Source: Adiantum capillus-veneris
Taxonomy: Eukaryota > Streptophyta > Polypodiopsida > Polypodiales > Pteridaceae
Length of the DNA: 64,000 nt
Reading direction: 5' to 3'
Assembly (NCBI GenBank): GCA_014529385.2
Contig: CM043958.1
Location: 80,320,025-80,384,024 of the forward strand
In this document: in pieces, positions 1 to 11,900 of the stretch
Numbering within the stretch: position 1 is the first letter of the stretch
Layout: the number at the start of each line of letters is the position of its first letter
The notes under the pieces: generated by a model
Database searches by the model: none
What the model saw: only the letters and a program-made list of their open reading frames with translations
Told to the model about the DNA's origin: nothing
Program-made: the position numbers and the translations under genes

Positions 1-56
1 GCTCTATTTTCCATCGCGTATGTAGCTCCTAAATTTGTTTATTGCAATTTTTGCAG

Positions 57-227
57 TTAGACATTACACCTTCCAAAAGAGACTCCATGGTTAGGCAATA
101 TCAAGAAGTTGAGTCTTGCCCAACTGTTATGAGCACACCTCAAGCTAGAAGAGAGCGAGAGGAGATTCTCAGAATATACGAGGGCTTCAAACTTGATTAT
201 AAACTTAATCTTGATTACAAGACTTAA
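57..227 (+). CDS. Exon-like ORF of unknown product, partial
   Basis: A pyrimidine-rich stretch ending in TTTTTGCAG at about 48-56 looks like a splice acceptor, followed by an open frame to a stop at 227. The first roughly 45 codons have ordinary protein composition (charged, with a run of Arg/Glu near residues 35-42). The last dozen codons merge into the TTGATTACAAG-type minisatellite that follows, so the stop lies in repeat DNA. I do not recognise the family. It may be the last exon of a gene lying off the left edge, or a decayed exon. No transmembrane segment or signal peptide is visible. Confidence 0.3.
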   Translation, partial: LDITPSKRDSMVRQYQEVESCPTVMSTPQARREREEILRIYEGFKLDYKLNLDYKT

Positions 228-420
228 TATTTGATTGAGTTTATAATCTTGATCACAAGACTTGATACTTGATTAACTTATTAATTTATTAACTGATTTG
301 ATCACAATGCTTGACTTACAATGCAAGAACAAGACTTTAATCTTGATTAAGAGAACTTGATTACAAAACTCGTATTACAATGCTAGAGGACAAAACAAGA
401 CTTGATTACAAGAACTAGAC
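185..420. repeat. Degenerate minisatellite, TTGATTACAAGACTTGA-type units
   Basis: Short imperfect units built on 'cttgattacaagactt' and 'cttgatcacaagactt' recur across this stretch, with variable spacing. It is non-coding and overlaps the tail of the preceding ORF. Confidence 0.6.
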
Positions 421-504
421 TCGAACACAAGACAAGAACTGGGAGAGGGCTTACCTCACAAGTGGTGTTGAGAATGAGGGGCTTGTAGAGAAAGACCTCT
501 ATCT

Positions 505-680
505 ATACTAGAGCTTAAGGAGGTTAGAAACCTTCTAGGTTCTTCCTCAAGCTTGAGGAGGTTAAAGGTTCTTCCTCAAGTTTAAGGAGGTTAAGAATCT
601 TGTAGAGTCTCCCTCAAGCTTAAGGAGGTTAAGAATCTTCTAGAGTCTTCCTCAAGCTTAAAGAGGTAACAACCATCCAA
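505..680. repeat. Minisatellite with palindromic CTCAAGCTTGAGG core
   Basis: About four imperfect units of 45-50 bp contain 'cttcctcaagcttaaggaggtta' followed by 'gaatcttctagagt'. The core CCTCAAGCTTGAGG is a perfect palindrome in one unit and near-perfect in the others. Confidence 0.65.
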
Positions 681-689
681 ACTTCTAGA

Positions 690-880
690 ACTTTTTAGGA
701 CCTTGTAGATTCTTCTTCAAACTTCTAGAACTTTCTAGATTCTTCTTGCTACTTCTGGAATCATCTTGATACTCTTAGAAATTTCTAAAATCTACTAGAT
801 GCTTTTAGAACCTTTTTAGAATCTCTTAAAATCTTATGGATCCTTCTAGATGTTTCTAGAACCTTCTAGTGATGATATAG
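690..880. repeat. Degenerate CTTCTAGAA-type repeat
   Basis: The words 'acttctagaacttt', 'ttctagattcttctt' and 'ccttctagatgtttctagaacc' recur irregularly. This looks like a decayed tandem array continuing the neighbouring minisatellite. Confidence 0.5.
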
Positions 881-899
881 ACGATGACATAGGTGATGA

Positions 900-3525
900 C
901 ATAAGCGATGGTGCAAGTACTTTCCTCAATCTTCTAGAATCTATCACACCATTCTTTTAGAATCTTTTAGTGCTTTCTTGTAGGATACTCAAGAAGATTG
1001 ATCTCTCAAGCATCCATGACATTGTTAGAGAACAATTAAGCCTCAAACACTTAAGGGTGCCCATCTGTATGAATAATAAGGTCATAGCTATGGCGTTCTA
1101 TGGTCAGTAGTAGCAAGGGAGAATAAGAATGACTTGCACCCACCAATGGCATGCTTAGTGTCATTTGGTGCTATGATGAAAATGAACTAGCAGGTTGGGG
1201 TGCATCCTTTCGACACCACGGGTGTACGAAACCTTGCAAGTCGACCATGGTGAGATTTCCATGCTACAGAGGCTTCCCACTTCAACTTTTTGTGCAAAAA
1301 GTGTGCCATCGGTGCTATATATAGTATAAGGGGTTTTAAAAAACATCTTACAGATTGTAAAACAAAAGAGTCACTTAATTCATGGTGATGAGTGTGTGTA
1401 TGTGTGTATGCAAGTATTTTAAAAGTACCTCTTGAACGCACGTGCTATAGGTAATTTTTGGAAGGTGGATCCCTCAAGGGATTCATAAACCTCTCCGAGG
1501 TAGGCTTCCCTGCTCCCCTTACCACATTTTGTATATGGTGATGTCACTCATGCTCTCCTAGTTTACCTCGTATCCAAGTGGTTTGTGTTAACTCCACCAT
1601 TTATATCTCCTACAAATAATTGTATGTACTCCTAATTACGCTAGCTCGTCTCAATTGGAGGAGGCATGCAGTCTCATCATTTTTGTCCAACCTCTAATGA
1701 GACGTATGTCTTAATTTTTTTTAATAACGAGCAGTGGAATCATTGTTTTCCTTTACTTCTACTCTTCTTTGAAAAGAACGACAACTAGAAACTTGGGCAG
1801 AGTGAGACATGACAATCAGATGATGTGTAATCAGGCATGGCGACTAAACCTCACACGAAGTTATGGAGAGGGTGGGATAGTCAAGTGCAAGGGGGTGGTT
1901 GTGCGAGGAGGAGTCAGGTTCATGTGCGCATGCAAGAGGGGGAAAACTCGGGGAGAGAGGGGGGGGGGGGGGGGGCTGGGCTGGGGTCATTATCGTCCTC
2001 GAAGATCAAATATAACCAGGGGACCAAAAGAAACATATGATGTGGAGTGTGTGGAGTTGATAAATGACTCTTGATGCTCTCTGAATTGTGAAAATAAACA
2101 TCAAAATTGAGAGCCCACATCATTGTTGGAAAGAAAGTGTGTGGAGAGAGCTCATGTTTGAAAATGTGGGGAAAGTAAAGTGTAATGAGAGGCAAGATCA
2201 CGAACTTTTGGGGGCATAAAGTGCATAGTTGATCAAACTCCTCTCCATGTCCCCCAATGCCATGTCTTGCATTGTAGAGAATGAGAGCCAAAGTCAGATG
2301 GAGGCAAGTACCATGTGTTTTAATTCACCTATGAGCAACACAAAGAGAGTCATGAGAGTAGACATCTTTGCTCGACACCAATAGTGCTTGTTAAAAAATC
2401 TAAGATTCCTTCTTATGTGCTCTCGACATATCTTCTTCTCGTAAATATGAGAGATCGCATGCATATATTCACTTAGCACTTGCAGTTTTGCCATGTCTCC
2501 AAAGATTCTCTTAGGGAACTTGGAAGTCCAAAAAGCAACAATCCAATCAAAGCTTTCCCTTTCAACTAGCTTTCCTTCATGAGAACTTGAAGAGTGGCAA
2601 AGTGATCAATGGTGCTATGGTGCTCCCCTTCCTTTTGATTGCTCAATCTTGTTGCTCTTTTAAAGTTACATCCTCTTCCACTCTCTTCAACAATCACTTT
2701 GTTGTTTGGAGATGTGGCTATATACGCATGCATCAAGAGAGAATCAACAGCCTCCTCCCATCCAATTGTTTTCCTAATGTTGTTACCCACTTGGCATAGC
2801 TATTGATGGACAACCTTCCCTTTTATGCACTCTTATTGGCATATGGCCAAACCACCACACTGTTTCTTCATCAAGCTTCCCTTGAAAATAGCTTTCCACC
2901 TCCACTCCGAGCTTTTTGCAATTTCTAATCAAATAGTTTGCAATAAAAGGTCCACTTTTTCTGAAGTAAGTGATCTTTGTTCAATTGTGAATAAACAACT
3001 AATCGAACTTCTTTTCAAATTCCATTAACTCTATTGCAAAAAACATCCTTGCTTCATCAATGAACCCATCTCCTAGAAGTTTGTTTCATAGCCCACTCTA
3101 CATTTCAAAAAGTTACTCTCCTCTTTTAGTGTAATGAAAATTATATTTGATGAAATGTTTTTTGTTATTTGATGTCTCTTATATGTGAATTGAATTGTTG
3201 AATATGATAACTTGATTGGTGGTGGTCATAGATTAGTGAGTGATAGGTGTAAGATGATAGTGCGAAGGCATTCCACTTATGGCGAGCACACTTGATTTAT
3301 GGTTTATGCGCTTAGTTTATGGATATTACTGGAGAGCTCATTATAAGGAACTATTATTTTTGTGCCAAAGTGGACAATTATAATGAGCTTGAGCATTGAC
3401 ATTGATCTATAAATAAAAATGCACAAAAGAGACGGTCTTATGTCTCCCTTGTGGCTTAAGGGATATGGATGCACTTGCAATAAAGGCCATGGATGCCCGT
3501 ACATGTGGCCTTCAACAGACATTAA
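900..3525. other. No gene recognised
   Basis: Only short frames without domain signatures are present on either strand. A poly-G run of about 14 lies at 1961-1976 and there are AT-rich stretches. I see no RNA gene, LTR terminus or conserved coding sequence. Confidence 0.5.
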
Positions 3526-3529
3526 TATG

Positions 3530-3531
<2 letters not shown>

Positions 3532-3571
<40 letters not shown>

Positions 3572-3669
3572 CGCACAAGCTTTCAATAAACATGCTTATA
3601 AACAAGAGGCAAGTTTGGCCTTTAACAGACATTAATATGCTCTCTCTGCTCTCTCTCTCTCTCTCTCTC
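3532..3669. repeat. Two (CT)n microsatellites in a local duplication
   Basis: (CT)n at about 3532-3567 and again at about 3648-3669. Both are preceded by the same word, 'aacagacattaatatgctctct', so the flank and the microsatellite were duplicated together. Confidence 0.75.
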
Positions 3670-4461
3670 AAAGGCCCTGTACGTCTCTAAAACCTTTTTA
3701 CTGAAGCCGAGACTTACAAAAGGTACAGAAAATTTAACCTTGACATTTCACCTTGCACTACTGAGATATTGACACGATGCTACTTGTGAAACCTACCTGA
3801 AACGCCTCACTCATGCAACAAAATAGTCTCAGCTTTACGGCAAAAGATGCAGTGATTGCACTGAAGCGGAGAGGACTCCTGAGAACTAAACCCCATGAAG
3901 TACATGGTTTTATAGTACACTCTTTAGCCACAAAACATTCATGCTTGCAAGTGATTGGCAAAAAACTGAGTTCCACTTTAGACTTGGACCCATCTTAAGA
4001 GCCCACTAGCTCCCCAATGAAGGTGAGAATGAATGATCATTTTCTGTCATGTAATGTTGCTTCAACTCATTATTTTTAAGCTGGTGCAAGTAGGCCAAAG
4101 AATGGCACGTAAAAAATGCTCGAGACCAGCATGCTGCCTTATCTCCAAGCAGGAATCACTTGTTCAATAGTGCTGACCTAAAGACAAGAACTGCCAGGAA
4201 AATCAGACAAAGGTTTTGCACGGAAGATGGTGGCATGTCTGCTCGAACGGCAGGAAAAAAGTACCAGTATTTGACTTGCACTTCACAGCACGCGCTCACA
4301 CTGGATGCTTCTGCGGAGGGGCCATCGCATTGACAAGAAAAATTCACTGCATACGACAATGCAGCTCTAGAAAACAGCACAACCAGGATAGCTGATAACA
4401 CCTGACGAAAGAGCCTTTCAGAAAAACCAGTGCATAAGGCTCACGTATAGGCAGATCCTTT
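3670..4461. other. TOM40 3' flank / probable 3' UTR
   Basis: This lies directly downstream of the TOM40 stop codon on the minus strand. The frames present have no recognisable domains. It is probably 3' UTR and flanking DNA; no poly(A) site was assigned. Confidence 0.35.
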
Positions 4462-5259
4462 TCAAAGCTCTCCAACAGTCATTCCGAAACCAAACTTATA
4501 GTCCTTCTTCCAATGGTCAATCTGAAAATAAAATTTTGCAGTTGCCATTTAGAAGTCACTTGAAACAGCCAACTCTTTCAACACCTGCAAAAGAATGGAA
4601 AAACAACAGTTTGATTGTTATAACTGACCTCTGCAGAGAGAATAAAGTTGACTCCCAAATTCAGTCTTTCTTCCAGATATGCCGCGGCACAGCCATTACT
4701 GTCTAATCGCCCTCTCAAACGACACTGCAAATCCAATGAGCTTGAGTCAGCTTTCGGGTGTGACCAAGCGAATGAAGAGAGAAGGTTTCAGACCAAACAC
4801 TTACATGGCGAAACAGATAATCATATCCAACACTACAAACTGCCTCTCTGGTTGATGAGTTGAATAAAAAATCAGTTGCAAGAGAAACCTATAAGCAAAA
4901 AACAGATGCAATAGATCTTTCTAAAAGCAGACTTGAGCTGACAATTTAAGGACCGTTGATAAGCCTCATCAGAGCCAAATACCTTGTCCGTTACTTTTTC
5001 CACATAATTCATTGAGAGCATACCCGTGCTCGCAAGCTGACAAGTTGCAATCTGCAAACCAAACAAGCACCTTACATTAACAAGAAGTATACTATAGTGA
5101 GAAGAACCAAGGTAAGCATTGTCAAAACACAAATAGCAGGGTAAGTTAGCAACATACAGATTTATCTGAACTGTATCTTGCAGCCAATCCAAGGCCTGAC
5201 TTTCTTTGATGACCTAGCCAAAAAAATTCTCCTCCCAAAGCTACCTTTGGAGTAACGCT
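4462..5259 (-). CDS. TOM40: TOM40 exons 7-11 (3' block)
   Basis: Exon 7 (5259-5158, 34 codons) begins [16 protein letters not shown] and is preceded by a TTTTTTTGGATAG acceptor. Exon 8 (5051-4983) codes [16 protein letters not shown]. Exon 9 (4888-4805) codes VSLATDF through GYDYLFRH. Exon 10 (4724-4629) holds the RGRLDSNG turn and [11 protein letters not shown]. Exon 11 (4521-4462) ends the beta-barrel with FGFGMTVG and the stop TGA. Introns here are only 78-107 bp (4725-4804 and its neighbours), in sharp contrast to intron 6. Confidence 0.93.
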
Positions 5260-5940
5260 CTATCCAAAAAAAGATCATAAAAATTAATGCCCTCCCCTGT
5301 GTACCTACGAGAGGCATACAGCATGCAAAGCACTCCAATACTTGATCCTCAAACATAGCATGATTACTAGAACGCAAAATCAGCAAGACAGACGGGGGGA
5401 GAGAAAGAGAGAGATTTGAGAGATTTTTTAACGTATTCTAAATGCCGCACTTGGCCTACAAGACAGGTCAATATACATAAGTGCGCACTCGACCTACAAG
5501 ACAAATCAATATACATAAGTCTGTCCTTTGGATCTCCAGAAAAATGACAAAAGGTACAAAATATAGGTGCTAGGAAACCAATCAGCTCTTAGGTGAGCGT
5601 AGTGCATCCATGGGTGGGGAGAAGAAATGAAAGCTCTAGTCTAGATCTACTAGTATAAAAAAACTAAATGCTCACAGAGTACAAACATAATAAGCATATA
5701 CCAAGCCAGCTCCGTCCAATCATAACTGGGAATGTAGGATGTCATGGATGGGTGGGTAGGGAATGAAGCTGATAGCGGCAGGTTTTGAGGAGGCCTGCTC
5801 CTATCTGGTCCATTGATGTCGTGCTTGGATGTGACGGCTTGATGATGTGGCAAGGGCCGGTGGAACAGGATCCACCCAATAGCTAAATGTTGATGAGTGC
5901 ACAATGCGGAAGGGAAGCAGGGGCTGAGAGATTAGGGTTT

Positions 5941-5971
<31 letters not shown>

Positions 5972-8900
5972 GTTTTGGCAGAGCTTTTTCTCACACCATA
6001 TGTGAGCTCCTTATTGTTCTATATTATCAATAAGAAAGAATAAAATTAGGTTCAGTCAACAATATGTTGTGATGGTATTGGCCTAATGGCCTTTATCTCC
6101 AACAACCTCCCGCTTAAAGGCTGCCAATAAGCGGAGAAAAGGGTAAGTAGAGTATCATGGCTCTACCCGATGCCCATCAAGTCATAATAGTGTGCAAAAC
6201 GCTCATGAGGTAAACCCTTTATGAGAAAGACAGCAAGGTTGTCATGTGTGTGAACCTTGACAAGCCGGATACACTTGTCCTCGAGCATCTCCCCGATGAA
6301 TTGATATTGATCTCAATGTTCTTTGTCATCACAAACACAAGATTTCATGCTAGTTGAATAGCACTTTGACTATCATGATACAATATCAGAATCTCAACAT
6401 TAACACCCAAATCTCCCACTAGATGAGCAAGCCAAATAGATTCTTTGCATGCTTCAGAGACGGCCACATATTCTGCCTCAGAGGTTGATTGAGCAATGCA
6501 ATCTTGCAAACGACATCTCCCATCATATTGAACCTGCAACAAATTTGAAAACATAGCCACTAGTGGACCTTCTATTGTCCACATTCCTTGCATAATTAGC
6601 AACCGTTTATCCTTTTACACGTGCTTGCTTGTTCCAAACCATAAGCATTTGTCCTTTGTACCCCTTGTACCCCTTAAATATGTCATCACTCCTTTCACTA
6701 CCTTCCAATGCTTCTTACCAGAATTAGAAATGTATGTGCTAACTACTCTCACCGCAAATGCAATGTCTGAACTTGTCGCAATCATGGCATACATGAAGCT
6801 ACCAACAACAAATGCAAAGGAACCTTAACCATTTTAACCTTTTTCTCCTCTGATTTGGAACAATCAATTTGGCTAAGTTTTACATATGGAGGTAATGGGC
6901 TCTTATATACGTTCCTCCTCTCCATATTAAAATGTTGAAGTACATTGGAAATGTACTCAATCTGAGATAAGTAAAGCATTTTCTTGCTCTTATCTCTAGC
7001 AATCCTCATACCAAGAAAGAGGCTTCTCCTAAATTCCATAGGAGCTAAACAACGCATTTTTTAAATAGAGTACAGAACAGGACGTTTTACACGTTCAGTA
7101 CAATGCTTTGTTGAAACGTAGGCAGTTTATAGACTTCAATGAAAGTTGGCTTGCCTTAAGAGTTTAGAGTATATAGATGTCAACTTTCCATTTACTTATG
7201 TGCAACATTTGACCTCAATAAATTATATATCTTTGTGTGGACCCATATAATATAATACTTGTAAAAATATATATATATTTGGAAAAAATCGACGTATTTT
7301 ATTTTGATCCTCGAAAAATACGTCTAGTACGCGTATGAAACGCCCCGTATAAAACGTCTCTTCTCGTATCTTAGCTGCTATGCTAAATTCCTCGTATCAA
7401 AGTTCTTGTGCAACTTTGATTTCAATACATCTATCACGCTAGTCCTTTCCCGGTGAAGAGCATGTCGTCAACATGCAAGATCCATATCAAAAGACTACCA
7501 TCTATATCCTTTTTAGTGTAAAGGTAATGATCTTCATCACTCCTTCTGAAACCTTGAGACCTCATAGAAGCATCAAGCTTATGACACATTAACGAGAACC
7601 TTGTTTAGTCCCATAGAGAGCCTTTCTAAGTTTGCAAACCATCTTTTCCTTGCCTTCAATAACAAACCCGTGTGGTTGTTGCATATAGACGTCTTCATGA
7701 ACATTCCGATGTAAGAATGTCGTTTTTACGTCCATTTGAACAAGTTCCATATCCTCAATGGCTACTTATGCAAGCACTAAGCGAAGAGTGATCATCTTCA
7801 CAACTGGTGAAAAGATTTCATCAAACTCAAGATCCTTTTGTCGCTTAAAACCATTGGCAATCAATCTAGCCTTGTACTTTTGCTTATCATCAATGGAAGT
7901 GATCATCATTTTGTAACCCATTTGCAAAGAAGAACGTTCATGCCCTCTTTCAGAGGTACTCAGTCCCATGTATCATTCTTCCTCAAAGAATTCAGCTCAA
8001 ATTCCATAGCCAATTGCCACTTAAGCTTATCATCTGCAAACATAACTTTCTCATAGCACGAAGGCTCACCACTATCTGTAAACATCACATATAGTCAAGA
8101 GATGGAACAACCGTTTCATTAGGAAAAGAAACCAAAGTAGATCTCTCCTTAACTCAAGCACGTTAGGTTGTTCCACTCTTTCTTCTAAGACACGATGGTT
8201 TTCCACACATATTGTTGTTAGTAATCAGGTTTATTGTTCTGTCACAAGACGGGCACCACGTGCCAATAGAAAGGAACAGACTGAACAACTTTGAGCACTT
8301 CAAATAACAACTGAACTGAAAAAGATGCACGACACGAGACGGAAAGTGGCGAAGTTCCACCCTAAGAGAGCACTGGCCCCAAATGTTGGCGCCCCTTTCG
8401 GTATTTCTTTATTATTGCTGATTCGCAAAGTACAATAGCCGAGGAGCACCTCCTCTGTAATCTGCGCAATGAAGAGTGTCAACGAGGGCCCCCAAGGCTC
8501 ACATTTAAAGGCCCAAAGCCTAAAATTTTGGGATTTTCTTAAAAATCTGCCGCAAATTACGGAACGTCCATACAAGTGCCACATCATCATATTTTATTGT
8601 GCAAAGTCTTCTGAATATGTTTTGCTTTATTTTAATGTCACTTGGGCCCCATCAGACGGGGTCCCATAAGTTGGTATGAAGTCTTCTTTAAAAATAGGCG
8701 ACTAGTCAAGACTTTGTAAGTCTATAAAACTTCTTCTTCTGCTGCTGCTTCTTCCTAGGGTTTTGGAACCTTGGCCAAGATCTGAAGATTGGCTCTGTTC
8801 TTCAATGGCTTGACACGTCAGCAGCTTGTGACATCCCCCCTTCTTGAAAGAAAATAATCGTCCGCAATTACAACATATCTGCAAAACAACTCAAGTTAGC

Positions 8901-11900
8901 TCACTAATTTCGGAGGGTCATTCCAAGGGACAATCAGTTTGCTCTTTCTTTTTTGTTAAGGGGTTGGCTTCTCCTTTCATTCCAATCGCAACTCTTGATG
9001 TTCCGGCATAGTAAATTAGTCATCACACCTAGATCGCATTGATCTTCTACAGGTCTCTTGATGCACTAAAATTACATACCCAGGCAATCTCATTCAATTA
9101 GGAATATTCACTAGTTGGCACATCACAATGCAATAAAAATGCTCATATATGCATGTTACAAGACATAGCAACATAAAGTCGCTGATAAACACTCCTCCCG
9201 CATAACCTAACAAGGTCCGGGCCGGGAGATATTCAACCACTCCCTCATCACTCCTCCCCCATAACCTAAAAAGGTTCAGGCCGAGAGATATAGAGGCCTC
9301 TTACGACCAAACGCCTCTAAGACCGCAGCCTGCATCGTTTTAAGGTGCTGAGAGTAACCACTGCTCACACTTCTTAATACTCCTCCCGCATAACCATCGA
9401 GGTCCGAGCCGGGAATAACAACAACAATACTTTTCAAGCATTCAATACTCCCCCCCGCAAATAACCACAAGGGTCCTGGCCATGAGTATGAACAAGCATT
9501 CTCAAACATCATTTCTCACTACTCCACCCAAGTGTAACCGAGCATTGACACCAATATTTAAACGAGTAACACTTCAAATCGGCACCAAGGCAGGTTCAAA
9601 ACAGATACCATCCATTTCAAACAAATTCCAAACAAGATCAAACAAGTCCTCAAACAAATTCTCAGACAAAATTCAAACTTAAAAAGAAATCTCGACATCA
9701 ACCGAGCTCAAAAAGTCGACTGACACAGTGTTCCTGTGGCGATGATGGTAGCCGCAAGATATACCAACAGGCAATTTCTCAGCAGAACCCCCAAGGGGCC
9801 CTAGCGTTTTTGCTCCACAACAGAAAGCTAGCGTTTTTGGACAAAACCTCAGATCAGCCAGTGTTTTTGGTTTGACAACAGCCTGGCGACAGCAAGAAGC
9901 AACGGACTCCCCAGCATTGGCAAATTCTCCACAACAAGACCATTTTCAGCCCTAGCGTTTTTGCATTTGCAAGACACTTAAGCGTTTTTGCAGATCTGCG
10001 CGACGGAATCCCCACAAGCATCAGCGTTTTCATCTTTCAGCAGTCAGACTCCACAGTAGAACCCCCGAACATCACAGATCTCACCTTCCCGCAGTAGTTC
10101 CTCGCCACACGGTCAAATTCCGCAAGGTTTACAGATTCAGCACGGAAAACAAAGATTTCAGCATCTGCGTTTTCATCACGTCGTCATTCAATCGTCGTCA
10201 TCGTCATCGTCACCGACATAGAGTCGGAATTCAGCATATAAAGATTTGCAGATTTCAACCCTTAGCATTTTCAGATTCAGCCCGTCTCGTCATCGTCCTC
10301 ATCGTCGTCGACATCGTCGGCAAGTTCAAGCATTGTAGAGATTTGTGCAATCAATAGTAGACCGCTCTCGCCATAGAGAGTGGGGCCCTTGGAGGAGGGT
10401 TTGACAACATCTCTGGTGTCGTATTCTCTTCTCTCTCTATCTCTCCGACTCATGCACCTTCATTCACAGTGTCTATCCATTTTGTTTGTGATCATTGCAC
10501 TCTCTCACTAAAGGAACGGAAGGCTCTCCCTTCTGTAAGTAAAAGAAACCCTTCAACACAGTTCGGAGCACTCATCTTGAGCAAAGTTCAACATTCACTT
10601 CCGTTGCACCTTACATTGGTATCAGAGCTTTGGCAATGTTCTGTATCACTCAAGGAAAGAACCACAAAATATTTTTTGCTTGTTGCGGTCGTACGTAGCC
10701 CAAGTTCTCTTGGGCGTATCCATTCCTAATCGTGTTTTTGAAGAGTGACAGGAAACCCAAGAAAGAAGGGCTTGTCCAGCCTCCCCTTGTGCCTCTTTTC
10801 ACTCATTGAGAGCGGACCGTGCACTTAGCGGTCAGCCAATCGATGTGAGGTGGGAAAAAGCAACCTTGGTGTGAGCGCAAGGCCACCAAGGGGTGCGCCC
10901 GCGAAAAGAAGAACCTCAAGAACTCAAGAACCTCAAGAATCTTAAGACCCTCAAGAACCCAAGACCTTCAAGAACCCAAGTTCCTCGTGAACTTAAGAAC
11001 CAAGACCACAAGAACCCACGACTTCAGTGGATGGTCATCACTCGAAGCGGAATGGATACTTCGCTTGGAGGTAATGAGCATCAAAGAGGCAAAGAAGAAT
11101 TTTCCCCTCCAAGAGGTTTTTCCGACCCTCCCCCTTCCTCATCTACGCCAAGGATTGCCCTAACTCCTATGGAGGAGTTGAAGCAGTTGTTTATGGAAAG
11201 GAAGTTAGAACGCGAAGAAAGAAAAGCAGAAAGAAAGGCCTACGAAGAAAGAAGGGCAGCCATAGATCGTGAATACGAAGAAAGAGTGGCAGCCATAGAG
11301 CGTGAAGCACGATTGGAAGCCAAAGAAAGACAAGCAGAATTTGATCATGAGAACGAAGCAAGAAAAGACAAGAGCGACCAGCACATGAAAGAGTTCTTAC
11401 AACTCTTTTCTATTGTGCAGGCGCCGTTTGAACAGATTCCGGAAAAGGAGACTCTCTCCATCTCTTCTTTTCCAAAGCATATCACACATGATTTGCATGA
11501 TTATGAGCATGATGATTTGAATGACCATGACAAGCATGATGATTTGCATGATGATCAAGATGTGATTTCTCACAAGCATGATGATTTGCATGAAGATGAT
11601 GTGATTGTTCACAAGGATGATGTGTTAGTTGATACTTTTTCTAGTGAAGCTGACCTCATTGCAGATTCGATCAATCACGAAGAATCGATCTTGCTGTATT
11701 TCTTTCGGTATTTCTTTATTATTGCTGATTCGCAAAGTACAACAGTCGGGGAGCACCTCCTCTGCAATCTGTGCGCTAAAGAGTGTCACAGAAGGCCCCC
11801 AAGGCTCATATTTAAAGGCCAAAGCCTAAAAGCATCAAATATGAAAAGCTGACCCAAAAAAAACACTTTCCTAAAATTTTGGGATTTTCTTAAAAATCCG

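Noticed and set aside
8380-8410. TTGGCGCC as a tRNA primer-binding site
   Set aside because: It resembles PBS words, but in the solo LTR at 28436-30000 the same motif lies about 180 bp inside the LTR end, so it is U5 sequence, not a PBS.
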